Assembly (NCBI RefSeq): GCF_019343195.1
Contig: NZ_RPHB01000001.1
Location: forward strand, 372,001-436,000
Source: Arthrospiribacter ruber
GTDB taxonomy: Bacteria; Bacteroidota; Bacteroidia; Cytophagales; Cyclobacteriaceae
Reading direction: 5' to 3'
Length of the DNA: 64,000 nucleotides
In this document: positions 44,298-53,570 of the stretch, in pieces
How positions within the stretch are numbered: position 1 is the stretch's first letter
How the letters are laid out: every line of letters begins with the position of its first letter
Notes under the pieces: model-generated
Told to the model about the DNA's origin: nothing
Seen by the model: the letters and a program-made list of their open reading frames with translations, nothing else
Databases searched by the model: none
Position numbers and translations under genes: made by a program

Positions 44298-45170
44298 ATT
44301 TTCTACTTCCTGATTTTCATCTGGATTTTGGGGTCTTTGTCTCTCTTGTTGGGATTTGTAAGGAATAAAGCCTTCTCTCTTGAATTTATATGGCTCTGTT
44401 CTTTGACTAGGAGCGTGGTTTGCCAGATCCAGCATTCCAAAACCCTTATGGGTAAAGGCTCCCAATCCACATTTGAAAACAAAATCCTGTACCTCCGGAG
44501 CGGCATACAATGTGAAGGGAAGGGTATACCCTCTCACCTCGTATTTCACATCCATATCGTATACAGAATAGATTCTTGCAAATTTCTTTTGCTGCTCTCT
44601 CAGCTTATTCACATAATTCATGTCAGGTACTACCTGGAATTTGTAAAAGGACTCCATTTGCTCCTGAGAGTACCAGCCTGATCTTTCCATTCTGGTCAGG
44701 GTAGATTCATACAACAAATCCGAAAATTCGTCTGTGTCCGGATTGATGAATCTTTTGCCTGATTCGTCATTGAAAGAAGGGGTGAGCAGTACCAAAGGAG
44801 AGATACAAACAAACTTGTTTGAGGACTCCAACTCCGGTTCAAACTCCTGTTCTGTGTACTCTGGAGAAATGATCAGATTTCCTAACTCAATTTTGGAAGT
44901 AGCAAATACTTGCTCCAGTAGGTAGTCCATGAAATCTTCATTGGGTGATGAAAGCACTAATGTGACTAAACTGGAATAGTAATGCAATCCGCTTCTACTT
45001 ACTTTAGTCTGGCCTTTAAGACCAGAGAAGTTGAAGTAATTGTAGTTAAAAAACTCTTCTCGTCCACCTTTTACGATCAATCCCTTGAGAAATTGAGCCA
45101 AGATGTACTGGTGGTGAAATGGTAAATAAGCACCTTTGTTTTTTAAGGAAAATATTAATCTTACTCTCAC
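44295..45170 (-). CDS. cas6: Cas6-like CRISPR endoribonuclease homologue, orphan
   Basis: A 291-residue protein of the Cas6 family, metal-independent nucleases that cut CRISPR precursor RNA. It has the double ferredoxin-like plan: MRVRLIFSLKNK start, YLPFHHQYILAQFLKGLI (Tyr15, His19 and His20 near the usual active His), YFNFSGLKGQTKVSRSGLHYY, IELGNLIIS, ISPLVLLTP beginning the second half, and the glycine-rich loop CGLGAFTHKGFGMLD (residues 234-248). A Gln/Asn/Glu/Pro-rich tail follows the core. The start is GTG. No CRISPR array or other cas gene is in the window; neighbours are ychF and a T9SS gene, so it probably acts on some other RNA. Confidence 0.85.
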   Translation of the reverse strand: MRVRLIFSLKNKGAYLPFHHQYILAQFLKGLIVKGGREEFFNYNYFNFSGLKGQTKVSRSGLHYYSSLVTLVLSSPNEDFMDYLLEQVFATSKIELGNLIISPEYTEQEFEPELESSNKFVCISPLVLLTPSFNDESGKRFINPDTDEFSDLLYESTLTRMERSGWYSQEQMESFYKFQVVPDMNYVNKLREQQKKFARIYSVYDMDVKYEVRGYTLPFTLYAAPEVQDFVFKCGLGAFTHKGFGMLDLANHAPSQRTEPYKFKREGFIPYKSQQERQRPQNPDENQEVEN

Positions 45171-45243
45171 GGTGTTAAAAATAAAATTTGAAACAATTAT
45201 TAAACTTACTTAACTAACGGTTTACTATATATTCGGTTTCCAG

Positions 45244-45251
45244 CAAAAGTA
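45244..45251 (-). promoter_or_regulatory. -7 box for the cas6-like gene
   Basis: The minus strand reads TACTTTTG, an exact TAnnTTTG, about 75 bases before the GTG start and just past the ychF stop. The -33 is weak, but it suggests cas6 has its own promoter. Confidence 0.4.
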
Positions 45252-45271
45252 CAAATATTTTTTAAAGTTTA

Positions 45272-46369
45272 TTAAACATTGAACCTAAAATGCATAATAT
45301 CCCCATCTTGTACTACATATTCCTTGCCTTCTATGGCAATTTTTCCGTTTTCCCGGCAAGCTGCTTCAGTTTTGAATTTTTCATATTCGGGTAATTTGAT
45401 CACCTCAGCTTTGATAAACCCTCTTTCAAAATCACTGTGGATGACACCCGCTGCTTGAGGAGCCTTCCACCCCCGCTTGATGGTCCAAGCACGTACCTCC
45501 TGAGGTCCGGCGGTAAAGTACGTGATCAGGTTGAGTAGTTTATACGCTCCTGAGATCAGTTTGTTAAGCCCGCTTTCCTCTAGTCCATATTCAGACAAAA
45601 ACATTTCCTTTTCTTCTTGGTCATCGAATTCAGCTATTTGGGATTCAATGGCCGCACAAAGAACAATTACTTCCGCATTTTCATCTTTTATTTCTTCCTT
45701 GAGCTTTTCTACATACTCATTTCCGGTAAGGATGCTTCCTTCGTCTACATTGGCTACATAAAGGACGGGCTTAATGGTCAGCAGGTGTAAGTCCCTTACA
45801 GCCTCCAGGTCTTCTTTTTCCACCTCAATGGCTCTGGCGTTTTTACCTGACTGTAATCCTTCTTTGAATCTGAGAAGGATTTCGAGCTCTTTTCTCGCCT
45901 TGGCGTCTCCCGATTTTGCTATTTTTTCCAGGCGGGCAATCTTTTTGTCCACCGATTCAATGTCTTTAAGCTGTAGTTCAGTATCAATAACTTCTTTGTC
46001 AAAAACTGGATCAACACCACCTGCTACATGGACTACATTATCGTCTTGGAAGCAGCGGATGACATGGACAATGGCATCAACCTCACGGATATTGGCCAGG
46101 AACTTGTTTCCCAAACCTTCCCCTTTGCTAGCGCCTTTGACCAAGCCTGCAATGTCGACAAATTCGATTACCGTTGGGATTACTTTTTGGGGATTTACCA
46201 AGCTTTCCAGTGCCCTCAGTCTGCTATCTGGGACAGTCACTACACCGACATTTGGTTCTATAGTACAAAAAGGGAAATTTGCTGCTTCAGCTTTAGCACT
46301 GGAAAGAGCATTGAATAAAGTTGATTTTCCTACGTTGGGTAAGCCAACGATTCCGCATTGTAATGCCAT
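45272..46369 (-). CDS. ychF: YchF/OLA1 redox-regulated P-loop ATPase
   Basis: A 365-residue Obg-superfamily protein that binds ATP rather than GTP and associates with ribosomes. Residues 7-15 form the P-loop (GLPNVGKST), with NFPFCTIEPNVG (switch I), the DIAGLVKGASKGEGLGNKF switch II segment, a coiled-coil insertion (residues about 130-200) and a TGS domain at the C terminus (LITYFTAGPQEVRAWTIKRG). It follows an AI-2E family gene on the same strand after 18 bases, and cas6 comes next after about 100 bases. Confidence 0.95.
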   Translation of the reverse strand: MALQCGIVGLPNVGKSTLFNALSSAKAEAANFPFCTIEPNVGVVTVPDSRLRALESLVNPQKVIPTVIEFVDIAGLVKGASKGEGLGNKFLANIREVDAIVHVIRCFQDDNVVHVAGGVDPVFDKEVIDTELQLKDIESVDKKIARLEKIAKSGDAKARKELEILLRFKEGLQSGKNARAIEVEKEDLEAVRDLHLLTIKPVLYVANVDEGSILTGNEYVEKLKEEIKDENAEVIVLCAAIESQIAEFDDQEEKEMFLSEYGLEESGLNKLISGAYKLLNLITYFTAGPQEVRAWTIKRGWKAPQAAGVIHSDFERGFIKAEVIKLPEYEKFKTEAACRENGKIAIEGKEYVVQDGDIMHFRFNV

Positions 46370-46387
46370 TGAAGATGGTTTGTTTTT

Positions 46388-47470
46388 TTAAATTTTGAAT
46401 ATTCTGTATTCCCGGTAACCTCTGTAAAATTCAAGAAATGATACCCTGAAAATTGTGTAAACCGGGATGGCAAAAATCATCCCCAGAATACCGGCGATTT
46501 TTGCACCCGCAAAGATAACAACAAATATTTCAAGTGGATGGGCTTTTACCGATTTAGAGAAAATAAGGGGTTGTAAAACCACATTGTCGGTCACTTGAAC
46601 CACAGAAAATACAGCAAGAATTTTTACAATCATGAAAATAATGTCATTGGAACTGGCAAAATCACCAGTGGACAGTCCTACTATGACACCAAATGTAGCA
46701 CCTAAGATTGGGCCTGCATAAGGAATAAGGTTGGCCACTGCTGCAAACATAGCTATGGTCAGGGCATATTCTATTCCTACTATGGTAAGGCCTATTGAAG
46801 CCAAAGAAAAAATGCAGCTGAGCTGTATCAGTAAGCCGACCAGATAATTGGATAACAATCTTTCTACTTTATTGAAAGTAGATACCGCCAATTCAAAATA
46901 GGAATTGGGAATGAGGTTCATGATATTTCTTCTGAGAAGTCCATTTTCAAGCAAAAGGAAGAAGGTGATAAACAGAATGGCCATGAAACCAATGAAAAAA
47001 GAACTTGTAGTATTCACCACGGTATTCAAAATCCCCTGAATATTAATGGCGGAGAAGCTTTTGATCATAGACTCTCTTACTTGGGTAATCAAAAATCCCG
47101 GTTCATTGTTGACGATTTCGTAACGTATCAGAAGGTCCTCTACTTTTCCTACAGGGTTTTGGATCTGCTCATAGATATAATCCATGTCATAGGTAGCAAT
47201 GATCTGTACCTGAGCGCTTATCAAAGGAATAAAAAGCAATCCTATAAAAAATAAAAACAAGGCAATAAAAAGAAATGAGATCACTATAGCGATCCAGCGA
47301 GGGACGTTTTGGCCAAGTACATGAAAGCCGTTGATTTTGTTGGTAAGTGGCCTTAGTATCGCTGCAATGACAAGTGAAAAAATAAAGTATAGGGTGATGT
47401 TCGAAAAATACCAGCCTACTACTAACAATAAGGCTATTGCAAGCAATACATATAAAACGGGCTTCTTCAT
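46388..47470 (-). CDS. AI-2E family transporter (copy 1)
   Basis: A 360-residue polytopic membrane protein with about eight helices and the family signature region YAGPILGATFGVIVGLSTGDF and NVVLQPLIFSKSVKAHPLEIFVVIFAGAKIAGILGM. The family includes the E. coli AI-2 exporter TqsA and other permeases of unknown substrate; AI-2 transport should not be assumed. Co-directional with ychF. A second family member is at 58.9-60.0 kb. Confidence 0.88.
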   Translation of the reverse strand: MKKPVLYVLLAIALLLVVGWYFSNITLYFIFSLVIAAILRPLTNKINGFHVLGQNVPRWIAIVISFLFIALFLFFIGLLFIPLISAQVQIIATYDMDYIYEQIQNPVGKVEDLLIRYEIVNNEPGFLITQVRESMIKSFSAINIQGILNTVVNTTSSFFIGFMAILFITFFLLLENGLLRRNIMNLIPNSYFELAVSTFNKVERLLSNYLVGLLIQLSCIFSLASIGLTIVGIEYALTIAMFAAVANLIPYAGPILGATFGVIVGLSTGDFASSNDIIFMIVKILAVFSVVQVTDNVVLQPLIFSKSVKAHPLEIFVVIFAGAKIAGILGMIFAIPVYTIFRVSFLEFYRGYREYRIFKI

Positions 47471-47583
47471 CAGTAATACTTTATTTTAACATTAATCACC
47501 TCATTCCCAATTAATCTGAGTGGATGTTTTCCGGGGAAGGAAAACACTATGACACTCAATTCGGTTTTTTTTCAAAAAGAAAA

Positions 47584-47667
47584 AGAGAAAGAAATCCAAC
47601 CTGACTTAAATTTTCATTAAGCCTATCTGGTCAAAGTCTGGCTTTGACCGGGTAGATTTCTTTCTCT
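47584..47667 (-). terminator. Structured element after DUF3276, probable terminator
   Basis: Ends AGAGAAAGAAATC (47584-47596) and GATTTCTTTCTCT (47655-47667) are a perfect 13-bp inverted repeat. Between them are an 8-bp hairpin GGTCAAAG / CTTTGACC (47629-47636, 47642-47649) and a weaker CTTAA/TTAAG pair. On the minus strand a T-rich tail follows the structure, which suits a terminator or a multi-branched 3' RNA element downstream of DUF3276. Confidence 0.55.
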
Positions 47668-47688
47668 AAAGATGAACAATTGTAGGAA

Positions 47689-48018
47689 TTAATCCCACTT
47701 TAATTCATCATCAAATTCTGTTTCCTCTTCTTCTCTATCAAACTGGGAGAAATCAAAATCAGCCATCAGGTCATTTTTGACGTGATCCACAGCATCCTGA
47801 AGTGCTTCAATAAACTTCCCGAAGTCTTCTTTGTAAAGGAAAATCTTATGCTTTTCAAATACAAAACCATCATCCTTCAATCTTCTTTTGCTTTCGGTAA
47901 TTGTCAAATAGTAATCATTTGACCGGGTTGATTTCACATCAAAAAAATAAGTCCTCTTACCGGCTTTCACTCGTTTAGAGAAGATTTCTTCTCTATCATT
48001 TCCTCTGTTGTCTTCCAC
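47689..48018 (-). CDS. DUF3276 / Pur-alpha-like nucleic-acid-binding protein
   Basis: A 109-residue PUR family protein. The fold is a single Pur-alpha-like repeat: IFSKRVKAGKRTYFFDVKST, DYYLTITESKRRL, FEKHKIFLYKEDFGKFIEAL. Structures of bacterial relatives bind single-stranded nucleic acids. The C terminus is acidic (FDREEEETEFDDELKWD). Start is GTG at 48018. It lies between a ferredoxin gene and an AI-2E transporter on the same strand. Confidence 0.9.
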   Translation of the reverse strand: MEDNRGNDREEIFSKRVKAGKRTYFFDVKSTRSNDYYLTITESKRRLKDDGFVFEKHKIFLYKEDFGKFIEALQDAVDHVKNDLMADFDFSQFDREEEETEFDDELKWD

Positions 48019-48180
48019 TTTCCAAAGAATTTTGTTGTTTGTGTTTGGTATAAATCGAGCAACAAGTTAAACCAATTCACAAAATATATTCAAGGTATTT
48101 TGATGTTTTTTTACATAAAACGGTCAATTTGAGGAGTAAACAGCTTAAAATCAGTGCTGTTATTGCAGTGTACTCAAAAA

Positions 48181-48201
48181 TAAAAGGGCTTGATGGCCCT
48201 T

Positions 48202-48204
<3 letters not shown>
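48181..48204 (-). terminator. Terminator of the ferredoxin gene
   Basis: 9-bp stem TAAAAGGGC / GCCCTTTTA with a 6-base loop at 48190-48195. It overlaps the ferredoxin stop codon (48202-48204). Confidence 0.8.
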
Positions 48205-48618
<414 letters not shown>

Positions 48619-48672
48619 TCATGCTAACTAATTTATATTGATTCTAGCAAAGACTGGTCTTTTTTTAATCAA

Positions 48673-48680
48673 TATCTTTG
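48673..48680 (+). promoter_or_regulatory. -7 box upstream of the acyl-CoA reductase gene
   Basis: TATCTTTG is an exact TAnnTTTG 21 bases before the ATG at 48702. It overlaps the alternative TTG start at 48678, which argues for 48702 as the real start. No clear -33. Confidence 0.5.
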
Positions 48681-48701
48681 TGGTTCAACATCATTTATGA
48701 C

Positions 48702-49715
48702 ATGTATCTGGAAGAAAGAATAAGTGCATTGGCCAAATTAGGGGATAGGATAGGGGCTTTGTCCGATGAAGAATTTGATAAGCTTTACCGACGAATAGAA
48801 AATAACAACAGCTGGTTTACCTATGACAATGTCAAAGAGGCATTTTCAGCCCTTAAGACAATTTTGGATCAGCAAGCCCTTCAAGAATGGGTGAAGCCTT
48901 ATGGGTTGGAGGAAGTTAGCGAGAGGAAAGATGTAGGATTAATGCTTGCCGGAAATATTCCTGCGGTCGGGTTTCACGATTTGCTCTCTGTTTTGATTTC
49001 AGGGCATAAAGCCTCGGTGAAATTGAGTTCCACAGATACAGAATCCATAAAATGGCTGGTAAATGAGTTACTATACATCGAGCCGCGATTCTCAGATCAA
49101 GTGAGTTTTGAGGAAATGCTGAAAAATAAAGACGCCTACATTGCCACAGGCAGCGACAATTCTTCCCGGTACTTTGATTATTATTTTGGAAAGTATCCTC
49201 ATGTAATCAGGAAAAACAGGACCTCGGTAGCTGTGTTGAACGGCGATGAGTCCGAGGAGGATTTTAAAGAACTTGCTAAAGATGTGTTTCAGTATTTTGG
49301 CCTTGGGTGTAGAAATGTGTCCAAGCTTTTCATCCCTGATAAAGCGGTACTTCAGGATTTTTTACCTGCCATAGAGTCGTTTAATCCTATTGCCAATCAC
49401 CATAAGTATAGAAACAACTATGACTACAACAAGTCCATCTATCTTGTAAATAATGAAGATCATCTGGATAATGGTTTTCTGCTTTTAAGAGAAAGTGAAG
49501 AACTTGTTTCTCCTATATCAGTCCTGTATTATCAAAAATATTCCGATACTGATACTTTGACGGAGGAGCTGTCCAAAATTGAAGCAAAAACGCAATGCAT
49601 TGTAAGTAAAGGTGCATGGTATCCAGGCAGCTTTCCATTCGGTCAGGCGCAGTGTCCTGCCCTGTCAGATTATGCTGATGGAGTAGATACTGTGTCATTT
49701 CTGAAAGGCTTGTAA
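48702..49715 (+). CDS. LuxC-like acyl-CoA reductase
   Basis: A 337-residue aldehyde dehydrogenase-fold reductase of the LuxC/PF05893 type, which converts acyl-CoA (or acyl-AMP) to aldehyde. Visible: LMLAGNIPAVGFHDLLSVLI, the KLSSTDTESI region, the NAD-loop IATGSDNSSRYFDYYFG, and the active-site Cys in YFGLGCRNVSKLFIP. No other luminescence genes are present. In Bacteroidota this gene often accompanies a ferredoxin gene (here, divergent), and its metabolic role is not settled. GTG start of the next ORF follows 14 bases after the stop. Confidence 0.85.
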   Translation: MYLEERISALAKLGDRIGALSDEEFDKLYRRIENNNSWFTYDNVKEAFSALKTILDQQALQEWVKPYGLEEVSERKDVGLMLAGNIPAVGFHDLLSVLISGHKASVKLSSTDTESIKWLVNELLYIEPRFSDQVSFEEMLKNKDAYIATGSDNSSRYFDYYFGKYPHVIRKNRTSVAVLNGDESEEDFKELAKDVFQYFGLGCRNVSKLFIPDKAVLQDFLPAIESFNPIANHHKYRNNYDYNKSIYLVNNEDHLDNGFLLLRESEELVSPISVLYYQKYSDTDTLTEELSKIEAKTQCIVSKGAWYPGSFPFGQAQCPALSDYADGVDTVSFLKGL

Positions 49716-49765
49716 ACCAGTCGTAAACAGTGAAATTTGATACTAAAACCAGCTATTTGAGAAAG

Positions 49766-51070
49766 ATGACAATAAACTTAAGATTCCCGTCTACTTTTCA
49801 GATAGCCATTTTTTTGAGTTTGCTGGTGTTTTTGTTGGCTATCGTAATGACCAAGCCTTCACATGCAAATATTGCAGTGTATTCCTTTGAGGTTTTGCAT
49901 TTTTGGAAAGATGGGTTTTGGGAACTATTGGAATTCACCATGCAAATGGTGTTGATTCTTGTGTTCGGCCATACTTTGGCTATGTCCAAGCCTGTCAATG
50001 GTTTTTTGGATAAAATAACCGGAAGCATTACCTCCAATACTTATGCAGTATTGGTGACGGCATCCCTGTCCATGTTGGCTGGTTATCTAAATTGGGGCTT
50101 CGGACTGATCATTGGGGCAATTCTGGCCAGAAAAATCGGAGAAGAAGCATCTAAAGGCAGGATGCAGATCAATTACCCTTTGGTGGCAGCATCAGGCTAT
50201 CTTGGGATGGCAGTATGGCATGGAGGACTGTCCGGGTCGGCCACTTTAAAAGCAGCAGAACCTTCCCACTTTCTTCTTGATCAGATTGGAGTAATTACCG
50301 TGGACCGGACTATTTTTTCAGGTTTCAATTTGGGTATCAATACAATTCTTTTTGTCACCTTTCTACTAGTGCTTTATTTTTTGTCCAAGCGTGGTTTTGC
50401 CAAACAGCTCTATCCCCAGCCAACCCAGCGGGAAGAAAGCAAGCTGGAGAACAATAAAGATAAGTTGGGATATGTTATAGGTGGATTGATTGTTTTTTTG
50501 GGGCTTTCTGAATTCTGGAATATTTCAGATCAAGGCTGGGGCTTTTTGGACCTGAATTTTGTCAACTTTGTACTACTTGGATTGGGGCTGCTTGCATTTG
50601 GAAGTTTAGATCAATATGTAAGTCATTTGAGCAAAGCGGTAAAGGGTGCTACAGATATCCTGATTCAGTTTCCGTTTTATGCCGGAATCCTGGGAATCAT
50701 GAAATATAGTGGACTTTTGGTGATGTTGGCAGATGATATGGTCAGTCGCTCTGGTCCTGATACATTTCCATTACTTACTTTTTTTAGTGCGGCGATCATC
50801 AATTTCTTTGTGCCATCCGGTGGGGGACAGTGGGCAGTACAGGGTCCAGTGGTCATGGAAGCAGCGGTACAGATGGGAATAGATGTTCCAAAAATGATCC
50901 TTGTCTTTGCTTATGGGGACCAGGTAAGTAACCTCTTACAACCTTTTTGGGCTTTGCCTTTACTTTCAATCACAGGATTGCCGGCAAAAGAAATATTGAG
51001 GTATACAGGACTGCTGTTTTTAGTGGCTTCTTTGATTTTTGCTGTCTTTATTTGGTTTGCAGTATCTTAA
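49766..51070 (+). CDS. Short-chain fatty acid transporter, AtoE type
   Basis: A transporter of roughly 434 residues with about twelve hydrophobic segments, resembling E. coli AtoE. Diagnostic segments are AGYLNWGFGLIIGAILARKI, YPLVAASGYLGMAVWHGGLSGSATL and the highly conserved INFFVPSGGGQWAVQGPVV. Likely imports short-chain fatty acids such as acetoacetate or butyrate; the substrate is not testable here. The frame extends to a GTG at 49730; ATG 49766 is used because it follows a purine-rich leader and leaves a normal N terminus (MTINLRFPSTFQIAIF). Confidence 0.88.
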   Translation: MTINLRFPSTFQIAIFLSLLVFLLAIVMTKPSHANIAVYSFEVLHFWKDGFWELLEFTMQMVLILVFGHTLAMSKPVNGFLDKITGSITSNTYAVLVTASLSMLAGYLNWGFGLIIGAILARKIGEEASKGRMQINYPLVAASGYLGMAVWHGGLSGSATLKAAEPSHFLLDQIGVITVDRTIFSGFNLGINTILFVTFLLVLYFLSKRGFAKQLYPQPTQREESKLENNKDKLGYVIGGLIVFLGLSEFWNISDQGWGFLDLNFVNFVLLGLGLLAFGSLDQYVSHLSKAVKGATDILIQFPFYAGILGIMKYSGLLVMLADDMVSRSGPDTFPLLTFFSAAIINFFVPSGGGQWAVQGPVVMEAAVQMGIDVPKMILVFAYGDQVSNLLQPFWALPLLSITGLPAKEILRYTGLLFLVASLIFAVFIWFAVS

Positions 51071-51137
51071 ACCCTTTGGAATGCTTATAAATTCCACGGA
51101 CGGAGAGAGGATTGCTTCCAAAATTGCCCTATATTTT

Positions 51138-51145
51138 TATCTTTG
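51138..51145 (+). promoter_or_regulatory. -7 box upstream of aconitase
   Basis: TATCTTTG, exact TAnnTTTG, 48 bases ahead of the ATG at 51194; no well-spaced -33. Confidence 0.45.
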
Positions 51146-51193
51146 CGGTCGATTTAGAAATTCTTTTCAACATTTAATAAAAATCAATTCCCA

Positions 51194-53455
51194 ATGGCAT
51201 TTGATATAGAAATGATCAAGGCAGTGTATGCCAAATATCCTGAAAGGATTGCAGCTGCCAGAGAGGCAGTTGGAAGACCGCTTACACTGACAGAAAAAAT
51301 ACTTTATGCGCATCTGGCCCAAGGAGATGCTACCCAGGCTTTTGAAAGAGGTGTGTCTTACGTGGATTTCAACCCTGATAGGGTAGCCATGCAAGATGCT
51401 ACCGCTCAGATGGCTCTTTTGCAGTTTATGCAGGCAGGAAGAAATCAGGTAGCTGTTCCTTCGACGGTACATTGCGATCACCTCATTCAGGCGGAAGTCG
51501 GAGCTGAGCAAGATCTTAGCAAAGCCAAAGATAAGAACAGAGAAGTATACGATTTCCTTTCTTCTGTATCTAACAAATACGGAATAGGATTCTGGAAACC
51601 TGGGGCAGGAATCATTCACCAAGTGGTGCTTGAAAATTACGCTTTCCCAGGTGGAATGATGATAGGAACAGATTCCCATACTCCTAACGCCGGAGGTTTG
51701 GGGATGATCGCTATCGGAGTAGGTGGTGCTGATGCCTGCGACGTGATGGCGGGATTGCCATGGGAGCTGAAGTTTCCAAAACTCATCGGGGTCAAATTGA
51801 CCGGGAAATTATCAGGCTGGACTGCTGCAAAAGATGTGATTCTAAAAGTAGCAGGTATACTGACTGTAAAAGGAGGAACCGGTGCCGTAGTGGAATACTT
51901 CGGAGAAGGTGCCAACTCCCTTTCAGCTACAGGTAAAGGTACCATCTGTAACATGGGAGCTGAAATCGGGGCTACTACTTCTATTTTTGGTTATGATGAA
52001 AAATCCGAAGCCTACCTGAGAGGTACTGAAAGAGCTGATATAGCAGACATGGCCAATGGCATCAAAGAACACCTTAATGGTGACAAAGAAGTATATGACA
52101 ACCCTGAGAAATATTTTGATCAGGTAATCGAAATCAACCTTTCTGAATTGGAGCCACATATCAATGGTCCATTTACTCCGGATCTTGCTTGGCCTCTTTC
52201 CAAGTTTGCATCTGCCGTCAAAGAAAATGGATGGCCTGCCAAACTTGAAGTTGGTCTCATCGGTTCATGTACCAATTCATCTTATGAAGACATTTCAAGG
52301 GCAGCATCTCTTGCCCAGCAGGCAGTAGACAAAAAGCTCACTGCCAAATCAGAATATACCATCACACCAGGATCCGAACTTGTAAGGTTTACTGTGGAAA
52401 GAGATGGATTTTTGAATGTATTTGACAAAATGGGCGGGGTAGTTCTTGCCAATGCCTGTGGACCATGTATAGGACAATGGGCCAGACATGGAGCAGAAAA
52501 GCAGGAGAAAAATTCCATCATTACTTCATTTAACAGAAACTTCGCAAAAAGAGCTGATGGTAATCCAAATACCCACTCTTTTGTAGCTTCCCCTGAAGTA
52601 GTGACAGCTATGGCTATTGCGGGTGATCTTACTTTCAACCCAATGACCGATACCCTTACCAATCAGGATGGGGATCAGGTGAAATTGGATGAGCCAGCAG
52701 GATTGGAAATGCCAAGCAAAGGTTTTGCAGTAGAAGATGCAGGATACCAAGCTCCTGCTGAGGACGGATCCTCTGTCGAAGTGATAGTAGACCCTAAGTC
52801 AGAAAGGTTGCAATTACTTGAGCCTTTTGCTCCTTGGGAAGGATCAGATCTTACAGGTCTTAAACTTCTGATCAAGGCCAAAGGCAAGTGTACTACTGAT
52901 CATATTTCCATGGCAGGTCCTTGGCTGAGGTTCAGAGGGCATTTGGACAATATATCCAACAATATGCTGATCGGTGCAGTCAATTTCTACAACGAGGCAA
53001 CCAATAAAGTGAAAAACCAACTTTCAGGTGAGTACGGTGAAGTACCTGCTGTGCAGAGGCAATATAAGCTTCATGGAGTTGGGTCAGTGGTAGTAGGTGA
53101 TGAAAATTACGGTGAAGGATCATCAAGAGAGCATGCCGCCATGGAACCAAGGTTTTTGGGTGTAAGGGCAATTCTTGTAAAATCATTTGCCAGGATCCAT
53201 GAAACCAACCTTAAAAAGCAAGGTATGTTGGCATTGACTTTCGCCAATCCTGCTGATTATGACAAGGTACAGGAGGATGATACCATTGATATAGTAGGTT
53301 TGACTTCGTTTAAACCTGGCGTGCCTTTGACTGTGGTACTCAACCATTCAGATGGCAGCAAGGATGAAATTCAGGTAAACCATACTTACAATGCAGGTCA
53401 GATCGAATGGTTCAAAGCCGGATCTGCACTGAATTTGATAAAGGGAAATTCCTAA
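51194..53455 (+). CDS. acn: Aconitate hydratase (mitochondrial-type)
   Basis: A 753-residue [4Fe-4S] aconitase that interconverts citrate and isocitrate in the TCA cycle. It follows the mitochondrial ACO2-like plan rather than AcnA/AcnB. Cluster and active-site segments: [41 protein letters not shown] and [12 protein letters not shown] (three cluster Cys), with the swivel domain [14 protein letters not shown] equivalent [18 protein letters not shown]. Single-gene unit flanked by a promoter box and a terminator. Confidence 0.95.
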   Translation: MAFDIEMIKAVYAKYPERIAAAREAVGRPLTLTEKILYAHLAQGDATQAFERGVSYVDFNPDRVAMQDATAQMALLQFMQAGRNQVAVPSTVHCDHLIQAEVGAEQDLSKAKDKNREVYDFLSSVSNKYGIGFWKPGAGIIHQVVLENYAFPGGMMIGTDSHTPNAGGLGMIAIGVGGADACDVMAGLPWELKFPKLIGVKLTGKLSGWTAAKDVILKVAGILTVKGGTGAVVEYFGEGANSLSATGKGTICNMGAEIGATTSIFGYDEKSEAYLRGTERADIADMANGIKEHLNGDKEVYDNPEKYFDQVIEINLSELEPHINGPFTPDLAWPLSKFASAVKENGWPAKLEVGLIGSCTNSSYEDISRAASLAQQAVDKKLTAKSEYTITPGSELVRFTVERDGFLNVFDKMGGVVLANACGPCIGQWARHGAEKQEKNSIITSFNRNFAKRADGNPNTHSFVASPEVVTAMAIAGDLTFNPMTDTLTNQDGDQVKLDEPAGLEMPSKGFAVEDAGYQAPAEDGSSVEVIVDPKSERLQLLEPFAPWEGSDLTGLKLLIKAKGKCTTDHISMAGPWLRFRGHLDNISNNMLIGAVNFYNEATNKVKNQLSGEYGEVPAVQRQYKLHGVGSVVVGDENYGEGSSREHAAMEPRFLGVRAILVKSFARIHETNLKKQGMLALTFANPADYDKVQEDDTIDIVGLTSFKPGVPLTVVLNHSDGSKDEIQVNHTYNAGQIEWFKAGSALNLIKGNS

Positions 53456-53479
53456 GTATAGGATAAAATTGAAAACTAT

Positions 53480-53513
53480 AGTCAGGTGGAGCATTTCACC
53501 TGACTTTTTTTTT
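53480..53513 (+). terminator. Terminator of aconitase
   Basis: 9-bp stem AGTCAGGTG / CACCTGACT (53480-53488 and 53497-53505), 8-base loop, long T run. Confidence 0.88.
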
Positions 53514-53570
53514 GAAAATTAGTTTAACTTTATCCGCATTTCATCAACACGTCTAGACATAACAGGCTTT

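Noticed and set aside
45774-46391. 205-residue Ser-rich open frame on the plus strand
   Set aside because: Antisense to ychF, a highly conserved gene; the Ser-rich composition is a by-product of its codons.
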